Notes under the pieces: model-generated | What the model was told of the DNA's origin: nothing | Seen by the model: only the letters and a program-made list of their open reading frames with translations | The model's database searches: none | In this document: positions 11,763-24,400 of the stretch, piece by piece | How the letters are laid out: the number at the start of each line of letters is the position of its first letter | How positions within the stretch are numbered: the stretch's first letter is position 1 | From: Dastarcus helophoroides | Lineage: Eukaryota; Arthropoda; Insecta; Coleoptera; Bothrideridae | DNA length: 64,000 bases | Direction: 5' to 3' | NCBI GenBank assembly: GCA_028583605.1 | Contig: CM053329.1 | Coordinates: 34,000,992 to 34,064,991, forward strand | Program-made: the position numbers and the translations under genes

Positions 11763-12282
11763 CTTTTAGAGCTAAAAAGTACTTCACATCTCATCAGCTG
11801 CTCGCTCTATGCAAAGATCAAGCTAGGCCAACACTAGAATACTGTTCTCATGTTTGAAGTTTCAGTCCGAAAGCACACATTAGCTCTTTTGGATTCAATC
11901 AAAAGTCTGTGGAGATTTTTTTTCTATAGATCTTCAAAGCTATGGAATTCGATACCGAACAAAAATTTTTCCAAAAATTAAAACGTGACCTCATTTAAGA
12001 AGGCGGTTTATCGCCATCTATCCTTGTTTCCGCAATCTACTCCCGGCGCTCTGAAGGCATAATGGGGTTGCCCTTTACGAGTATTTTTTGTTCCTAGAGC
12101 ACAAGTGGATGGTTGGTGACTTGTCCCTTTCCTACAAGTACTACAATTGAAGATGCTTGCAGGAACTAATATGATTGATCCCTCCAAGGGTAAGATTTTT
12201 AAGGCATACAAAACAGTCGCATCCTACTCCCTGTGCTCTGAAGGCATAACGGGGTTACCCTTTGCGAGTGGATTAAACTTAA

Positions 12283-12285
<3 letters not shown>
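11763..12285 (+). mobile_element. CR1-like 3'-end fragments, rearranged
   Basis: The sequence repeats words of the element to the left: TTTTAGAGCTAAAAAGTACT matches 11040-11060, and GGCGGTTTATCGCCATCTAT and GGGGTTACCCTTTGCGAGTG match the 3' end. Several pieces are in altered order. The final GCATAA-CGGGGTTACCCTTTGCGAGTG motif is the 3' terminus, also seen at 32085-32110. This fragment lies inside the RNase H domain remnant. Confidence 0.7.

Positions 12286-12317
<32 letters not shown>
12286..12317. repeat. (TA)n microsatellite
   Basis: About 16 TA dinucleotides directly follow the CR1-like 3' end, as microsatellites often do where this group of retrotransposons terminates. Confidence 0.9.
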
Positions 12318-12320
<3 letters not shown>

Positions 12321-12960
12321 AACACCAGGGAATAAATTTTACATAAAGCTGGAAACTTCGGCAACCATCTTGCAGGCAGTTACTGCTATAACAGCCTTTG
12401 CTGAAGAACTGATCAGGAAGTCTTATGAAAATAAGAGGATCCTAATCTACAGCAACAACCAAGCAACAATGAACGCACTGAGAGCTTACGAAATTAACTG
12501 AAAAACGGTCAAAGGTTAAGATAAGCTAAGTAAATTAGCACAGCAAAATACAGTTACACTAGGATGGGTTGAGGCTCATCAAGGAATTAAAGGAAATAAA
12601 GGAGCAGATTTTCTAGCCAAGAGGAGAAGAATTTCCTCTAGTAGGGCCAGAACCTACTTGTTTATTTGCCTATAGGGCAACAAGAAAGATCAAAGGAGCT
12701 ACTAAGGAAAGAATACCTCACTCACTTGAGGGATGTCAAAGGCCTAAGGTAATCGCAGATGTTCATTGACGAACCATCAGAAAGGGAAGCCAGAAAACTT
12801 CCAAGTTTAAGCAAAAATCAGTTCAGGTGGACAATTTGACTGTTTACGGGACACTGTGCCATAATGAAACATTTTACAACAATTGACGTAAAAAAATTCT
12901 ACTAGGACAAGACAACCTGGCCCAAAGAGAGCCTTATAGATCTGTTGACAAATGGGGAGT
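12318..12960 (+). pseudogene. RNase H-domain fragment, part 2
   Basis: A broken frame reads ILIYSNNQATMNALRAYEIN, then LGWVEAHQGIKGNKGADFLA. These are the third and fourth catalytic blocks of a retroelement RNase H (usual SDSQAALKAL and W-GHSGI-GNE-AD). Asp of the third block is Asn here, and stop codons interrupt. It continues the domain begun at 11640. Sequence after about 12905 is the repeat shared with 28843-29840, which is probably this element's 3' region. Confidence 0.65.
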
Positions 12961-13835
12961 ACTAACGTAGGTGAACGAGCAGTATCAGCATCAGCTCTCG
13001 TTAGGGAAATGTTTTGACGAAAGAAATGAGAATTTCTTGCCAGTTTCTAATTTTAATTCAAATGTTTTTTTTTTGTGCTAAGTCAAGCTTAGCCACTTTC
13101 TAAGCCAGAAACGCCCCTTCTATTAGAACAGTAGCCGTAGAAGTAGATGTAGTGTTGGAAGGGAAAATTCTGCTCAGAAAGTTTCTTCGAAATCTGAACA
13201 ATATTTCTAGTCTATTTTATAACACTGGTTTGAGTGCGAATGATTGAGTTTGGTATGAGAAAAACAGAAAAACAAACAAAGGAACAAGTTAACAAAGGAA
13301 AGAAAGAAAAAGTGAGAGAACGAGAAATGAGTAAGATTGAATCAACATTGAAAAAAATTTGATTTATGACGATAAATCACAACTTCATTTCCAGGCTTGA
13401 GCTCCATTTTCTCGTAGCATTATCCTTTGAATATTGTTAGCTCAAAGCTTCGACAAAAAAAACTGTATGCTATGTGAAGTATGCTTGAATAAAGAAGCGA
13501 CAAAAACACAAAAGAATTGGGGAATAAAAAACAGACACCTGAAAATAGTTTGAGAACATCTGTGTACAAACTAACCAGCGAACGCCCACCGATAATCAGG
13601 TACAAAGTTAGCTGCATTTGGTTTGAAAACCTTCGAGTACAAACTAAATGGCTCAGCTGGGAAAAATATTGCGATTATTAGGGTTAAAATAAACTTTGGG
13701 AAATTAATAACCGACGCACCATATACGAGCGAAAGAGTTAGACAAAGAATATCAGATTAATTGTGCTTAAGCAATTCTCTTAATTTTTTAAAGAAATATT
13801 TCTCTCAGATCTGTGCCAGCAAATTGCAATGACTA
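12905..13835 (+). repeat. Dispersed 0.9-kb repeat, copy 1 (3' region of an RNase H retroelement)
   Basis: This stretch matches 28843-29840 in reverse orientation. Examples are the block CAAGCTTAGCCACTTTCTAA, the GAGCAGTATCAGCATCAGCT block, and GAGCTCCATTTTCTCGTAGC. Because copy 1 is continuous with an RNase H remnant, it is best read as the 3' part of that retroelement. The 65-codon frame at 13420-13617 (minus) is an accident of the repeat. Confidence 0.7.
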
Positions 13836-14565
13836 ACGAGAACTACGTTCTTCTTCTTAACAACGACTTATAGATTTGCCTGGTGACTTAAAGTTGCTTA
13901 TGGCAAGAAGTCTAGTCCATCAGGATCACCAACTATTGCCCAATTGTGTACTCTTTCGTATCAACTAGTGCATTGGTCTTGTTTGCTAAGACAAATGAAT
14001 AAATTGAACAAAACATACTTTTTCCGCGATTACATGTATCAAGAGACTCCTTAAATTATTCAACTTTGGTTCATCATCTATCCATCTACGAATCTTTTTC
14101 ACAAAATAAATTTAGAATAGGCGAGCATCGTAATTCAGTATGTTAACCACGTTTAAGATGAATTTCTTCAAAAAAAAATACAGCAAAAACCAAGATAGAA
14201 GAGCATATATGGCGTCACTTCTATCTTGGATATTTATGATTTTCTTTCTCCTCTTAAAGCACCCTAGACAAATTACATTTAGGAGAAAATGAAAAAAAAT
14301 ACATTTTTCCTTGATTTAATTTGGACTTCCAGTCTGCATTAAACTGCGTGAAAACGAAGGGAAAATAAAAAAAGTTCTTCACTTACGCTTTGCTATGTGT
14401 TGAGAATCTAGTTTGGTATCCTCAGCTAGCTCTAATCGCAGCTAATTATTTCTTGATTTTTATAATCTTGTAAATTGTTATATTCACACAACAAGTCCTT
14501 ACTTGGATTTAAAATAATAAAACAGCTTTAAATTGAATTTTTTAATAAACATAAAGTGTTAAATA
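13836..14565. other. 3' flank of ABCC copy A, gene-free
   Basis: Nothing gene-like is seen. A hairpin with 12-bp arms (CCAAGATAGAAG / CTTCTATCTTGG, 14190-14229) is present. The 3' untranslated region of ABCC copy A would lie in the last few hundred bases, and no polyadenylation signal clearly stands out. Confidence 0.5.
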
Positions 14566-15425
14566 TTACATTTTTTTCCTAACAAATTCATTATAGTCTG
14601 TGAGAAATTGCAATTTGCCCTCTTTTAGTAACATAAGCCTATCACACATTAATGCTACTTTCTTTTTGTGCGTGATTATAAGCATCGTTTGATTGGTAAA
14701 AATTTCTTTGATTTTCTTCAGAATTAATTCTTCTGTTTCATAATCGATGCTCGCTGTGGCTTCATCAAAAATTAAAATTTTATTATTCTTCAGTATCACC
14801 CTAGCCAAACACAAAAGTTGTCTTTGACCCATACTCAATTTTTTAACAATGCAATCATCATTTAAACTTTTGACCACACGTTTCATCCCAACCACTTCCA
14901 CTGCATCCCAAATAGCTTCATCACTGTACTCATCCATGGGATCAATATTTTGCCTAAAAGTCCCCTCAAATACAAAAGGAATCTGAGGGATTACTGATAA
15001 ATTATGTCTTAAAGTTTTAAGGGGAATATTCCTGATGTTGACCTCATCAATTACTATGTCCCCTTCCATGTGATAAAACCTAAATAAGGCCATCACGATA
15101 GAAGTCTTGCCCTCACCAGTTCTTCCAATCAAACCCAATTTCTCGTGTGCCTTCACAGTGAAAGTTATTTTAGGAAGTGCACTTTTTCTGGAAGTCGGAT
15201 AAGTCAGACTCATATCTTTCAATTCCATAATGCCGTGCGTGGGCCATTTTTCCAGTTTAATACCAGAATTTAAATCCTCTTGTTCAAACTGAGTATATTC
15301 GAGAACACGCTCCACTGAAGACATCAAACTTTCCAAAGAACACCATTCCTCTACAAGAATTTCCATTATCTCCCACAGGAAAGTCGCTTGATTAATTGAG
15401 AAACCCACACTGCCAGCCTGAGTAT
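14566..15425 (-). CDS. ABCC copy A exon 9: TMD2 end and NBD2
   Basis: This is the last exon (286 codons plus stop). It opens with the QAGSVGFSINQ segment of the last membrane helix, then has Walker A GRTGEGKT (about residues 1078-1085), the Q loop in VIPQIPFVFEGT, signature LSMGQRQLLCLARVIL, Walker B ILIFDEA with the catalytic Glu, D-loop SID, and switch His in TMLIITHKKK. NBD2 therefore has every residue needed for ATP hydrolysis. The protein ends NEFVRKKM. The same exon in copy C ends equivalently, while in copy B it ends early. Confidence 0.92.
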
Positions 15426-18400
15426 CTGAAAGTCAAATTATTACGAATCTTCAAAATACCAACTAAATACCTACTTTTGGCGTAAACTATGCTATGTAGA
15501 GTTATAACCATTAGGAAGCAAGAAGAAATGATGGCTATTATAAAAGACAAAGCTCTTCCAACGGATTTTCCCAAGTGATTCACCGAATTATAGAGATCTT
15601 GATGCTTGTCAAATTCTTTCTTCAGGACATCTTCTTTCTTAAAGGTTTTTATAGTTCTTAAACCTTTAAAGGTTGCAATTAGGTGGCCCACAACAGGACT
15701 TCTACCTAAAGGAAGGTGTAGAAGGCTGCATTATGAGAAATCATCTACTTACAGCTTCCTTTCAGCCTTCGTACACTACGTGAGAGGGTAATAAAAAGAA
15801 AGGCGAGTAAAATATACAGAATGACTACGATGGAGGATGATATCATAAAGGTAGTGCTAAAGCTGGATATAATTACGGAAATACTAACCAAACGTGCTGT
15901 GTACTAAAAAAGTTTACAATTAAAATTACTAAGAATTTTGATCACATTACTATTATCAAATCATTTTTAACGTACGCTTAAGCAGTCCTTGAAATATATT
16001 GGAATTTTCTCGTCGATGTTATTTATGTCTCTTGAAAATCGGTTCAATATATTTCCGATTAAGTGTGTATCGAAGAAAGTCATTTTGCTTCGAATTACTT
16101 TTCTCGTTAGATCTTTGCTAATGTATTTAGAAGCTCTTATGAAAAATAATGAATGGGTACAACCCACCACAAATAAAATAATACCACAGGAAAAAGTCGT
16201 TATTGTATATAAATTTGTTTGCAGAGATTGCGTCCTTATTAATGTTTCGTAATTCTTTTCATTCAATATTTGAACACACTTTCTGACCAACGAATCTGTG
16301 GCATTTATACTACCGGCAACCAAGTGTGTTGATTCAGGAATGATAGTAGTACACTTCTGAAACAGTTTTACTTCTTCTTGAGTGTTTATCCTAAAAATTC
16401 ATTAATTTAAATAAAAATTGTTAAATTCAAATTTTTTTTTTGGAATTTGGAGGTTTTTCAAGATTCTGAGTTTAAATTTGAAAATTCGAATTTTTTTAAA
16501 ATAAATTTTGACTTTTATGACGCTTCTAAATTTTGATCGATTTTTTGCGTAAAAACTAATGTTCAAAATCATTGTTATTTTTACCCTCAATTTGTAAAAT
16601 GCTTAAATAACCATTCATAAATTAAAAGCATATTTCAGAAAATGAACATTTCAAGTATTTGCACTGTTCGCGATTAAGTAAGTTGTGTAATCCGTCGGAA
16701 CTCTGATTTCTAAATTTGCTCTCAATGACTAGATCATAGTGACTAAACTGAATACGAATTTACAAATATAGAAATTCAAAAAATTCAGGAAATGATGTAG
16801 GCTGTACAGACAGATTTTCAGTTTTCAAGGATATGAACCAACACCCTTAAAACCGATTAAACAATTTAGAAGCATTTCGAAATAGAATAAATCTTGGTTT
16901 CTGTTGATGAAAAATTAAATGATAAAGAAAAAAGACTTACCACTGACTTAAAACTTTTTCACTATAGCTGAACACTATTTGTACTCCCATGTATACGAAT
17001 ATAATGAAAAGAAAAGGGAATATGCCTCCACCATATGTTAGATATTTTTTATATGTCAAATATCCAATTCTACCAAATTTATTGACCTCGTAATAAATAT
17101 TAGCTTTTTCGGATTTTAAATTTCTTTTCAAGAGAAAATCCTTTTCCCCACTTTCTGGTAATTTCTGCTCAAGTCCTATGTTTGGTGATATATCACTTGA
17201 ACTATATATTTGACAAGGCGTATCTTGTTCTAATTCGCTGTGTAATTCTTGTTCGTTGGATTTACTGCAAGAAACCAATTTACCACCTGACAACTCAATA
17301 ATATTACACGAATATTGAGAAACTTCGCGATCATTAGTCACGAGAATACAAATTTTGTGTTTTAAAAACCCTAAAATACCATTTCTGAATATAAAATCTT
17401 TAACTTCACTATCCACAGAGGCAAAAGGATCATCAAGAAGATATATATCAGCATCTCTATAAAGTGCTCTAGCTAAATTTATTCTCGTCTGTTGTCCTTT
17501 GCTCAAATTGGCTCCTTCAGTCAGTTATAATGGTTTCGTCCCCTGCTTCCAAATCGTTTAAATCCTTAGTTAAAGCACACACCTCCAAAACACACTGATA
17601 TCTACTTCTATCATAAGCTTGACCAAAAAGTATATTCTGCTTAATTGAAGAAGGAAAAAGCCAGCAATTTTGAGAAGCATATGATAGTCTACCATTAACC
17701 CCTAATCTTCCTCGACTCGTGGGATACTCTCCCAAAATAGTTTCCAACATAACTGTTTTCCCGGAAGCAACTGACCCCAGAATTACATTTAATCCACGTG
17801 TAAATCTGACTGTTATATCTTCCAGTATATTTTCGTTATTTACTGCAACGTAAACATTGCGCATCTCCACACCTATAAAGTCTGGTATATATGGTGGTAT
17901 CGATTTCATATTGTTCTTGGCAAAAACTACATTTTCATAACGCTTAACAGCAGCCGTCATTTCTGATATATAGATGGTGCCCCTTGGAACCAAAAAGATA
18001 AGAAAACGCGCTAGTCTTACGTTTAAATTCCCAATGTAGTATACAGAAGAAGCGTCCATATTGTATTTAAACCAAATGCTGCAGATGATAACGGCGTAAA
18101 ATGAGAGTTTCCATGTAAACCTACCCAACGAGATAATGGCCACTTTTAATAAAATTAAGATTCTCATATGTATCAGCTCTGACCTAAAAGAAAACATGTT
18201 ATATAGTTCTTGTTCTTTTAGGGATAAGGCACCATCTACATTAGGCCACCAATCGATTGACAGTGATGTAAGTTATGAATCATAACTTACATCAGTGCCA
18301 ATCTAACTCATCAACTCAAGAGCTAAGATCATATGCAGCAAAAAAAGTAATAAATATGCATGCAATATGCCCTAAAATATTTGCACAATATGCAGTTTAT

Positions 18401-21400
18401 ATGCATTTATTTTCATAAAAAATTTCAAACAATAGCCGTGTTAAGGAGAAATATACAGGGAAAATATGAAACATTTACGTACCGTCAGTTCAACAAGAAA
18501 CGTTCAAAAATTTTTTAAAAACTGTTAATGATTTAAAAAAGTCGAAGACATTCGTGAAGAGGTGGGTTGAATCCTGTAAAGCCAACGAAGATCTTCGGGG
18601 TAGATGCAAATTGGAAGTAACAATAAAATAGCAGGTTAAAGTCATCTTACAGCTGCTTAAGCGCAATCCTACTCTACAGTTACGTGAAACCAAAGCCAAG
18701 CTAGCTAAGAGAGGAGTTGACGTCAGCATAAATACCATTTGGCTAAAAAAAGCATACGACGAGGCAAAACCTGTTGTTTTCGAAGACGTACAGAAAAAAA
18801 ATGCAATGCCTGGGTTGTCGAGAATCTTGATTGCGATTGATCCAATGCAATTTTTTTCTGACAAAGCATCGTTCTGGGCATGGGCTTCCATAAGATATTC
18901 AAACACCCAGTAAAACTCCATGTTTGGGAATGTTTCTCTGAGCACGGTTTTAGGTGTTTAGAGCTCTTTATGCAGAACTTGGATGCTCAGAAAATCGTCA
19001 TTATTTATAAACGTGGTTTTCTAAAGCCTGTCCAGAAGATGTTCGCTGTCAAAAGCATAGACGGGATTTTAGAGGAGGACAATGATCCAAAACTTCAGAG
19101 TCACCTCTGTACCTCCTGGAGAGAAGAAACTGGCATTGTAACTTCAGACTGGTTTTTACAGACTGGAGCAAGCACTGCAATCAGGAAGCTTGCAGAAACA
19201 CGTGTCTTCATCCTCAATTAGCTTTCACGACAAATCAGAGAGATACGGCGCTTATTATTCCTAGGATATGCTGGAAAGCTGGTGAAAAGTATGCCCAAAG
19301 GGTATGCTATTCTGGAAAGCAATGGGGATTGGACCATGTAATAGGTAGTTGCGATGTGAGCTTTTTAACTTACTTACAGAATATACTTCTTCACGGATTG
19401 GACCGTGTCAGAGAACTACTAAAAGTGTTCGACGTTTCGCCCACCATCGTGGGGGCTTCTTCAACAACAAAGAAAAGAAACAATAAATAAAAAGAGAAAT
19501 ATAAGGGAATATGCAAAAATGAAAGAATGAAAAGGCCAATTTCAAAACATCAGAGCACGGTAACTCAGTATGTCCACCATACCAGAGGCGAAACTCTTCT
19601 GAATTGAAAATTGGGACAAAGGATAAGAAAGTTTAGACAGAAGAGCACGGTAACTCAGTATGTCCACCATACCAGTGGCGAAACTCTTCTGAGATGAAAG
19701 AGGGAAAGGAAAACTTTATATACCATTTGTCTGCGCGATTACTCCCGAAGATTTCCAATCGTTGGTTTCCAGATGAAGGAAAGCATGTAACTGTCGTCTC
19801 TGTTGATGTTTCTGGAGAATTTTTGGATTTCAATGGCCTCGCGTATCTTTTTATTATAATAATTGAGAATATTGGATATAACTGAATATTATCATAGAGA
19901 ATCTTATGTCCGGTTTCATGTTGATGTTCCGCAATAGCTGACTGTGAAAATAAACCAGACCTAAGACATCTTTGGTGCTCGGGTGTTTGCGTCTTAAATG
20001 ATCGCTCCGTTTCTCCGATGTACACTGAACCACAAGAACAAGGAACCCTGTACACACCATTAGAACAAAAGGATAAAAGTTTATCTTTGGGAGATGGGGG
20101 AAGCTGTTGGATCTTTGAGGATGATGAAAAGATGGGTTTAATGTTGTGTTTTCTCAATAATTTTTTGATTTGATCTGTTACTCCGTATAATGAAAAGATG
20201 GGTTTAATGTTGTGTTTTCTCAATAATTTTTTGATTTGATCTGTTACTCCGTGAACATAAGGAAGAAAGGCTTGAGAAGGAATTATTGAATTTTGTGAAG
20301 GACGAGGGGTAGGGTGAAGATGTTATTTAATGACAGTTTCAATGTCGTGCAATTTGTAACCATTGTTGCGGAGGTTGAAACGAATTTTGTTCAACTCGTC
20401 TGAAAGATTTATCGGTTGTGAAATTGCTATAGCTCGTGAAACCAGTGAATTTATGACAGAACGTTTTTGGGAAGGGTGATGATGGGGCTTTGCGTGCAAA
20501 TAACGATTAGTATGGGTGGGTTTTCGATAAGCGGAATAAGAAACGCGACCGTTCGGTAAACGGGTGACCAGTAAGTCAAGAAAAGGAAGAGAACCCTTGT
20601 TTTCGATTTCCATAGTGAAGCTAATGGAAGAATGTAAACTGTTTAGGGGTTCCAAAAATAAATTTAGTGAATCCTTGCCATGTGGCCATACAATAAATGT
20701 TTCATCTACATAACGAAGCCAAACCTTGGGTTTTAAATTCGCAGTTTCCAACGCAGTGTTTTCCATGATTCCATGAAAATATTTGCTACGACTAGGGATA
20801 AGGAGGAACCCATTGGGGTGCCGGCGACTTGTTTATAGAAGCTGCCATTGAAAGAAAAATAAGTCGATGTGAGGCACATTTCAGTTAAATCAGCTAGAGA
20901 ATCTGCATTCTCTTTGCCAGAAAGTAATTGACGAATTATCGTCATGGAGTCGGAAACTGGAACATTAGTGAATGATGAAGTGACGTCAAGACTTACCAGT
21001 ATGTCATTGGGGTCTAGGGTTAATTCGGACAATAATTCGACAAAGTGTTTAGAATTTAGGACGTGTGATGATGTGTTTCCGGTATATGACTTGAGGATGT
21101 TAGATAAATATTTCGAGATATTGTAGGTAGGTGAATTTATTGTGCTGACAATGGGCCTAAAAGGAATATTGGGTTTGTGAATTTTGGGGAGACCATAAAG
21201 ACGAGGTGGTTTGGATTCTCTCGGAACAAGATGTGTGAGAGTGTCTGCGGACAAATTTGAGAATTTTAGCTTGGACTTGAGTTCGCGTTCAATTTTGCTT
21301 GTTGGGTCCCGAGGAAGAGGAATATAGGATCCATCATTCAACAGAGCGTTAATTTTGGATACATACTCGGAATTATCCAAGATGACAGTTGCATTACCTT

Positions 21401-24400
21401 TATCAACCGAGAGAATAGTGATTGAAGAATCTGTTTTTAGGGTTTTAAGAGCACATCTTTCTTTTCTAGAAATGTTGGACTTTGGTGGTTTGGCATGTTT
21501 TAGTATATTTGTAGTTTGAAAACGAATAGGATCCGTTGCCTCCTTGGGGAGAGTTCTGAGCTTCTTCAGGAACAAAGAAAAAAAAACAATCAATGAAAAG
21601 AGAAATATAAAGGATGAAATTGGCCTTTTCATGTTTTCATTTTTGTATATTCCCTTATATTTCACTTTTCATTTATTGTTTCTTTTCTTTGTTCCTGAAG
21701 AAGCCCCCTACGATGATGCGCGAAACGTCGAACACTTTTAGTAGTTCTTTGACACGGTCCAATCCCGGGAGAAGTATATCCTGTATTGACTCTGGCCGTG
21801 AAAGCCTTCGTTATCATATTTTTAACATTCTTTCAATTAAAAAGTAAAAATAAAAAAATCTTCAATAGTTTTCCTAAAACCGAGGAACGTTTCTTGGTGA
21901 ACCTACTGTATGTAAAATAAGATATGTAGACACCTTTATTTCAGATTAAGGCTTAATTTTCTAACTTGATTGCTTTTGTATTAACTGAACAAAAACAAAT
22001 TCATCATACCAGTTTAGAAAAAAACCTGAAATATGCAAAATAAAAAACTGCATATGCATTTATTGAAAAATGTCTAAATATGCACATATGCACTTTAAAT
22101 ACATTTTGCATATAATCCCAGCTCTGGTATCTATTATATGATACTATTGATAGACCTCTATCTATTCGACTTATGACCTAAGCAATGATAGGGTAAAGAT
22201 GAGAAATATGAGTACCATTTTCATTTTTTTGTATTTATCTTATAGTATTAGAGCAACGAAATTAATTTTACTAGCTAATAATAAATTATACTGCAAAATA
22301 ATATAAAATCTACACGTTTTAACGAATTCAAACATATTTTGAAATTTTTTACAATCTTGTCTCTGATCTCTTGATTTTACTATGTTTTGTTTAACTATCA
22401 AATCTTAATTCCCACTTGAAAGGAAGCTCAAGTTTTGAAGATTAACATTATTAAGATTATTATTTGTTGTATGGAAATATCTGAAAATTTGAATGGCTGA
22501 GAGCTGTAGATGAGAGTCGTTAAAATTATTCACCTCTAGAACACGTTGCAAACAATTATAGAGATTATTTGAATAACATTTGTTTAGTTGATCTTAAAAA
22601 AAGATACGTACTTTCGAGTTTCCCAACATTTTTTTATAAAATAGTCTTCCCACCCATACATCTTTATATATTTAATCCCATCTAAAATCTCTTTCATCAC
22701 ATGTAATCGTGCATCAGTTTTCTTATTCATATCCAGCCTTTTCTTCCTTATCATGGCTCCAATAATACCTATAACAATGTTGGTGGTTCCTGTTATACTT
22801 TATTACTTGTAAATGTTTATTCTCACATGATATTAATACACTTGATAGAATAATTACTATGGGGGCAGCAGCAATAATTCCAATTTCCTTATAAATCATT
22901 AAAAAAATAATCAGAGCTTGCAAAGATTCCATTACAATATCAGTACATATAAAAATTCCATCAATAATTGCAGTTATATCTTTTTCCATCAGTGTCACAA
23001 TTCTCCCTGTACTTAACTTTCCTACTGTCAGTGGATCAATCGCCAGTATATTTCTGTACATTAGTGACACTAAGGCAATTTCGATTTGTAACTTGAACTC
23101 AACTGTCCAGAAATATAAATGATTATGACCGACACGTTTCAGAAGAATAACGAAAACAAACCCTAATCCATAGAGCCATCTACTCTCTACGGTCGCATCT
23201 GAATTGGCCTCGAAAAATGAAATAAATTTTTTCGTAATCATCGCGACTAGGTACCTAAAAAAATTGCTGATAATGATTGGTTGGAAATTTTAAATATCTT
23301 ACATGGAACTTATTTGAAACAAAACATAGAATAGTATGTAAAGTGCATATTTTCTACCATAAGCTTTAATCAACATTTTATATAACGAAAATCTTCCATT
23401 ATGCTGTTCGTTTTTATAACATTTTTCCAGCTGTCCTCCCAGTTTTCCAGATTTCATTTTGTTACATACATTTTGTAGATCATCCTCTTTTAAGTCCTTC
23501 TTTACATGATTTTTCCATATTTTTATAATATACCTTAAAATGTTAATGAAAAGTTAAAAAATCTGGAAGCATAGAAATACATTGGTTTTGATCACGTCTG
23601 GTTTTATGAACTTTCAATCTAAAAGTACTCTGGCCAAAAAAATTGTTAGTTTTTTATTTATTTATTTATTCTACTAATAACAGTATGTTAAATTGTGGAA
23701 TTTTTTATTACAGAGAAAAGTAATGATTTGAGATTATCAAGTTAAGTCTTCCTCTGCACAAAAAGTATTTGTTGCTTAATATAATATTTAAAATTGTCTT
23801 AGTAATAAAGTCATAATCCATCAGGGCTTCGAACCGTTATTTTTTTTGTTCCGGTTTTCCGTTTTTGTTCCAGCAAAAAATTTATATCGGTTCAGTTTCG
23901 GTTTTCGTTCCGACAAAAATAACGGTTTTTTTCTGGTTTTCGGTTTTTGATTCAGTTCCGGGTGACTCGGTTTCTTGATTTTTCAAAAAATTTTTCGAAT
24001 TAAAAATTGATTTTCGAACATAATTTAGCAATTGTTATGTCTTTTTTTTTTCTTTAATATTACAACATTTAACTGACCTGATCTTGCCTAAAAAAAGAAA
24101 AATATTTGTTATTTTTCAAATTAAAAAATTTCAAGCTGTAACCCTGAATTCTGAGTTGCATTTGGGTTCAAATTTTAACAAAAAACTGAACTTTTCAAAA
24201 CACTAAATCGTATTTTCGGGTTTAGAAATTTTAAATTTTAAATTATTTTTCATTGTAGACTCTTATTGATCGGAAACATTATCATTATTAATTTTATTTC
24301 ACATTTCTGCGTTAAATATTTCCAAATTGGGTTGCAGAAATGTTAAATTTAAGTTTAAACTCGGAATTTTCATAAAAATCTTAAATTATAAACCCAACAG

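Larger units (their letters stand above)
19373..21822 (-). mobile_element. Penelope-like element, copy 1
   Basis: Minus-strand frames encode a reverse transcriptase followed by a GIY-YIG endonuclease, the arrangement typical of Penelope-like elements. The two ends (19376-19550 and 21560-21822) are inverted copies of one terminal sequence: GGATTGGACCGTGTCAGAGA on the left, with its complement on the right. Both carry a hammerhead-like motif. The copy is damaged by a frameshift near 20768, a stop at 20323 and a 66-bp tandem duplication. It sits in intron 4 of ABCC copy A. Confidence 0.88.
18317..22136. mobile_element. hAT-like element shell with ATATGCA-rich ends, carrying nested elements
   Basis: The left end AGAGCTAAGATCATATGCAG and the inverted right end AGAGCTGGGATTATATGCAA match as terminal inverted repeats. 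Both subterminal regions are full of ATATGCA/TGCATAT words, as in some hAT transposons. No clear target duplication or transposase was found. The interior holds a Tc1-like pseudogene and a Penelope-like element. A third terminal fragment of the same type lies at 63025-63110. Confidence 0.5.

Noticed and set aside
13420..13617. 65-codon minus-strand hydrophobic frame
   Set aside because: It lies inside the 0.9-kb dispersed repeat and is not preserved in the second copy at 28843-29840.
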